7,229 bases of DNA, from contig CALZMK010000069.1 in assembly GCA_945788545.1 (NCBI GenBank), positions 1 through 7,229 of the forward strand, written 5' to 3'. How positions within the stretch are numbered: the stretch's first letter is position 1; each line of letters begins with the position of its first letter. Position numbers and translations under genes: made by a program. The stretch is from an uncultured Prevotella sp. (lineage in GTDB: Bacteria; Bacteroidota; Bacteroidia; Bacteroidales; Bacteroidaceae). The notes under the pieces were generated by a model. That model made no database searches and was not told the DNA's origin. It saw only the letters and a program-made list of their open reading frames with translations. Of this stretch, positions 5,238 to 7,229 are shown piece after piece.

Positions 5238-7229
5238 ATGACAACAGATAAGAATCCTGAACTGAGAAGCGCCTGGGAGTTTGTTGAGAACACAGGCACA
5301 AGCATATTCCTCACTGGTAAGGCGGGCACGGGAAAGACTACGTTCCTGCGCACCGTTGTGGCAAAAAGTACCAAACAGATGATTGTGGTGGCTCCCACGG
5401 GTGTGGCTGCCATAAATGCCGGAGGTGTGACTATCCACTCCTTCTTCCAGTTGGATTTGGCGCCTCATATCCCGGGCGCAAAAGTCAACCAAATAAATAA
5501 GTTCAGTAAGGAAAAACGCAAGATTATCGCCTCTATCGACCTGCTCATCATCGACGAGATAAGTATGGTGCGCTGCGACTTGCTCGACGCCATAGACTCG
5601 GTGTTGCGCCGCTATCGCGACCACTCCCGTCCCTTCGGCGGTGTGCAGTTGCTCATGATTGGCGACCTTGCCCAGCTCACTCCCGTGGTGACTCCCGAGG
5701 ATGATGCCGTATTGAGCCAATATTACGACACACCGTATTTCTTCGGCAGCAAGGCCTTGCAGCAGATTAACTATGTCACCATCCAACTGCAGAAAATCTA
5801 CCGGCAGGCCGACTCCACCTTCGTTGACATCCTTAATCACATACGCGAGGGACATCCCACTGCAGCTGATCTCGAAACGCTACACAAGAGATACAACCCG
5901 TCGTTCATTCCCAAATCCGAAGAGGGATATATCCGACTCACCACCCACAACCGCAAGGCTGACGAATATAACGACCACGAGATGCAACGCCTCAACTCGC
6001 AGCCATTCACCTACGAGGCTGAAATCGACGGCACATTCCCCGAATACTCCTACCCCACCGCCTTCTATCTCACACTGAAAGTGGGGGCGCAGGTGATGTT
6101 CATCAAAAACGATGTCAACGGGAAATACTTCAACGGAAAGATCGGTCATGTCGTGGCTTTGGGCGAGAAGAGCATACAGGTGAGATGTGTAGGTGAGGAC
6201 GAGAATATCAATGTGGGATTGCAGGAATGGGAGAACGCCAAATACTCGGTTGATCCCGAAACCCACGAGGTAAAGAGCGAGGTGCAGGGAGTGTTCCGCC
6301 AATATCCGCTCCGACTTGCATGGGCAATCACCATCCACAAGAGTCAGGGACTCACCTTCGATCGTGCCATCATCGATGCAGGGCAATCCTTTGCCCCAGG
6401 ACAGGTGTATGTGGCCCTGAGCCGCTGCCGCAGTCTCGAAGGATTGGTTATTGCGTCGAAAATCAACGACGCTGCCATTATCAATGACGCGCGTGTAGAT
6501 AATTATATCTCCAAGCAGGAGGAGAACGCCGAGAACAGTATCAGACAGTTGCCGTTGCTCAAGCAGGAATACCACCGTCAACTCGTCATCGAACTGTTTG
6601 ACTTCCGCAACCTGCAATCTGCCGAGGACCACATACTGCGACTGATGCTCGAGTTCTTCTCGGGCACCAATCCCGCTCTCACCCAACTGCACAGGGAGGC
6701 TGCCGCCAACCTGAAGGAGAAAGTGACCGACATTGCAATGAAGTGGATAAAGAATATTGCCGCATACACATACGAAGACCTGATCTCGCAACCCGTACTC
6801 GACCGCATCAAGCGCAGTGCCGAATATTTCGTCACCAACATCGAGGCAATACTCTCAAAGGCTGTCAATCTCACTACCGAGGTCAAGTCGAACAACAAAC
6901 AGGGTATGCAGCGCCTCAAGGACACATATTCAGACTATGTATATCTCTACCGATTCCATCTACTTATCCTAAAGGCAGTTGCGGAGAAGGGATTTGATGT
7001 AGCAGGCTATCTGAAGGATAAACAACGCTCACTCGTGATTGCCATTGAAGGCGAAGAAAAACCTGCACGCAACAGGAAGGAAAGAACTCCGAGGGAGAGA
7101 AAACCGAAGGAAAAGAAACCGAAGGAAGAGAAGGAGAAAACTCACGTGACAAGCTACAATCTCTTCACCTCGGGAATGTCAATCCCCGATATTGCCGCCG
7201 CCCGCAGTCTAACAGTCTCTACCATCTTC
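5238..7229 (+). CDS. SF1 Pif1/RecD-like DNA helicase, 3' end outside window
   Basis: The reading frame is open from the ATG at 5238 to the window edge (664 codons, no stop). It encodes an ATP-dependent helicase of superfamily 1 (Pif1/RecD2-like), probably acting in DNA repair or replication. Motifs in order: Walker A GKAGTGKTT (27-35), motif Ia APTGVAAINAGG (52-63), Walker B LLIIDEISM (102-110), motif III LLMIGDLAQLTPV (138-150), motif IV region QLQKIYRQ (183-190), motif V LAWAITIHKSQGLTFD (360-375) and motif VI VYVALSRCRSLEGL (390-403). A helical region (about 430-600) and a Lys/Glu/Arg-rich linker (605-636) follow. The last visible residues, NLFTSGMSIPDIAAARSLTVSTI (641-663), look like the start of an HTH_40-type helix-turn-helix as on some RecQ-like proteins. 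An ATG at 5224 gives only five codons. It is transcribed away from the Tat block, with no visible functional link. Confidence 0.93.
   Translation, partial: MTTDKNPELRSAWEFVENTGTSIFLTGKAGTGKTTFLRTVVAKSTKQMIVVAPTGVAAINAGGVTIHSFFQLDLAPHIPGAKVNQINKFSKEKRKIIASIDLLIIDEISMVRCDLLDAIDSVLRRYRDHSRPFGGVQLLMIGDLAQLTPVVTPEDDAVLSQYYDTPYFFGSKALQQINYVTIQLQKIYRQADSTFVDILNHIREGHPTAADLETLHKRYNPSFIPKSEEGYIRLTTHNRKADEYNDHEMQRLNSQPFTYEAEIDGTFPEYSYPTAFYLTLKVGAQVMFIKNDVNGKYFNGKIGHVVALGEKSIQVRCVGEDENINVGLQEWENAKYSVDPETHEVKSEVQGVFRQYPLRLAWAITIHKSQGLTFDRAIIDAGQSFAPGQVYVALSRCRSLEGLVIASKINDAAIINDARVDNYISKQEENAENSIRQLPLLKQEYHRQLVIELFDFRNLQSAEDHILRLMLEFFSGTNPALTQLHREAAANLKEKVTDIAMKWIKNIAAYTYEDLISQPVLDRIKRSAEYFVTNIEAILSKAVNLTTEVKSNNKQGMQRLKDTYSDYVYLYRFHLLILKAVAEKGFDVAGYLKDKQRSLVIAIEGEEKPARNRKERTPRERKPKEKKPKEEKEKTHVTSYNLFTSGMSIPDIAAARSLTVSTIF
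7089..7133 (+). repeat. Three imperfect 15-bp tandem copies in the helicase linker
   Basis: Copies CCGAGGGAGAGAAAA (7089-7103), CCGAAGGAAAAGAAA (7104-7118) and CCGAAGGAAGAGAAG (7119-7133) are in frame. They encode the pentapeptides PRERK, PKEKK and PKEEK at helicase residues 618-632. The unit is a multiple of three, so copy-number change would alter linker length without shifting frame. It separates the helicase core from the C-terminal helix-turn-helix. Confidence 0.7.

Noticed and set aside
5205..5855. Minus-strand open frame of 216 codons opposite the helicase gene
   Set aside because: It lies wholly opposite the helicase start, promoter and motifs. Its translation shows no recognisable domain, and the helicase frame has clear conserved motifs.
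5880..6791. Minus-strand open frame of 303 codons opposite the helicase gene
   Set aside because: It is antisense to conserved helicase motifs V and VI. Its length is explained by the codon bias of the real frame.

Overview
The window looks like chromosomal DNA of a Bacteroidales bacterium (Bacteroides/Prevotella type). The reasons are close protein resemblance to Bacteroidales families, -7 boxes of the TAnnTTTG form, A-rich leaders with weak or no Shine-Dalgarno sequence, and a GC-rich repeat of the 'LTPGPSPKERG' kind that I recall from many Bacteroidetes genomes. All family assignments come from reading the translations, not from a database search.

Positions 129-5066, minus strand, hold a tight five-gene block. 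In transcription order it encodes a Tat-exported flavodoxin/ferredoxin lipoprotein (5066-4125), a membrane polyferredoxin that reads as a NapH-NapG fusion (4109-2694), a Tat-exported aldo/keto reductase with two C-terminal [4Fe-4S] sites (2560-1151), TatA (1114-911) and TatC (914-129). Gaps are 15, 133 and 36 bp, then a 4-bp overlap. One convincing promoter lies upstream of the first gene. All three redox proteins carry a twin-arginine sequence and the last two genes are the twin-arginine translocase, so the block looks like a translocase packaged with its cofactor-loaded clients. A plausible reading is that NapHG takes electrons from the quinone pool or cytoplasm and passes them to extracytoplasmic flavodoxin/ferredoxin and reductase partners. 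The final substrate is unknown.

The 133-bp gap between the polyferredoxin and reductase genes is crowded with repeats: an 8-bp perfect inverted repeat, a 12-bp tandem duplication and a 7-bp-period array running into the polyferredoxin stop codon. A separate 52-bp GC-rich, self-complementary element sits in frame inside the polyferredoxin gene, in the linker just before an internal twin-arginine segment.

Positions 5067-5237 are a divergent promoter region with a small hairpin and T-run. From 5238 to the window end, plus strand, runs an incomplete SF1 (Pif1/RecD-like) helicase gene with a charged pentapeptide-repeat linker and the start of a C-terminal helix-turn-helix domain. It appears functionally unrelated to the Tat block. 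Positions 1-128 contain no gene that I can support. I see no tRNA, rRNA, CRISPR array or transposase.
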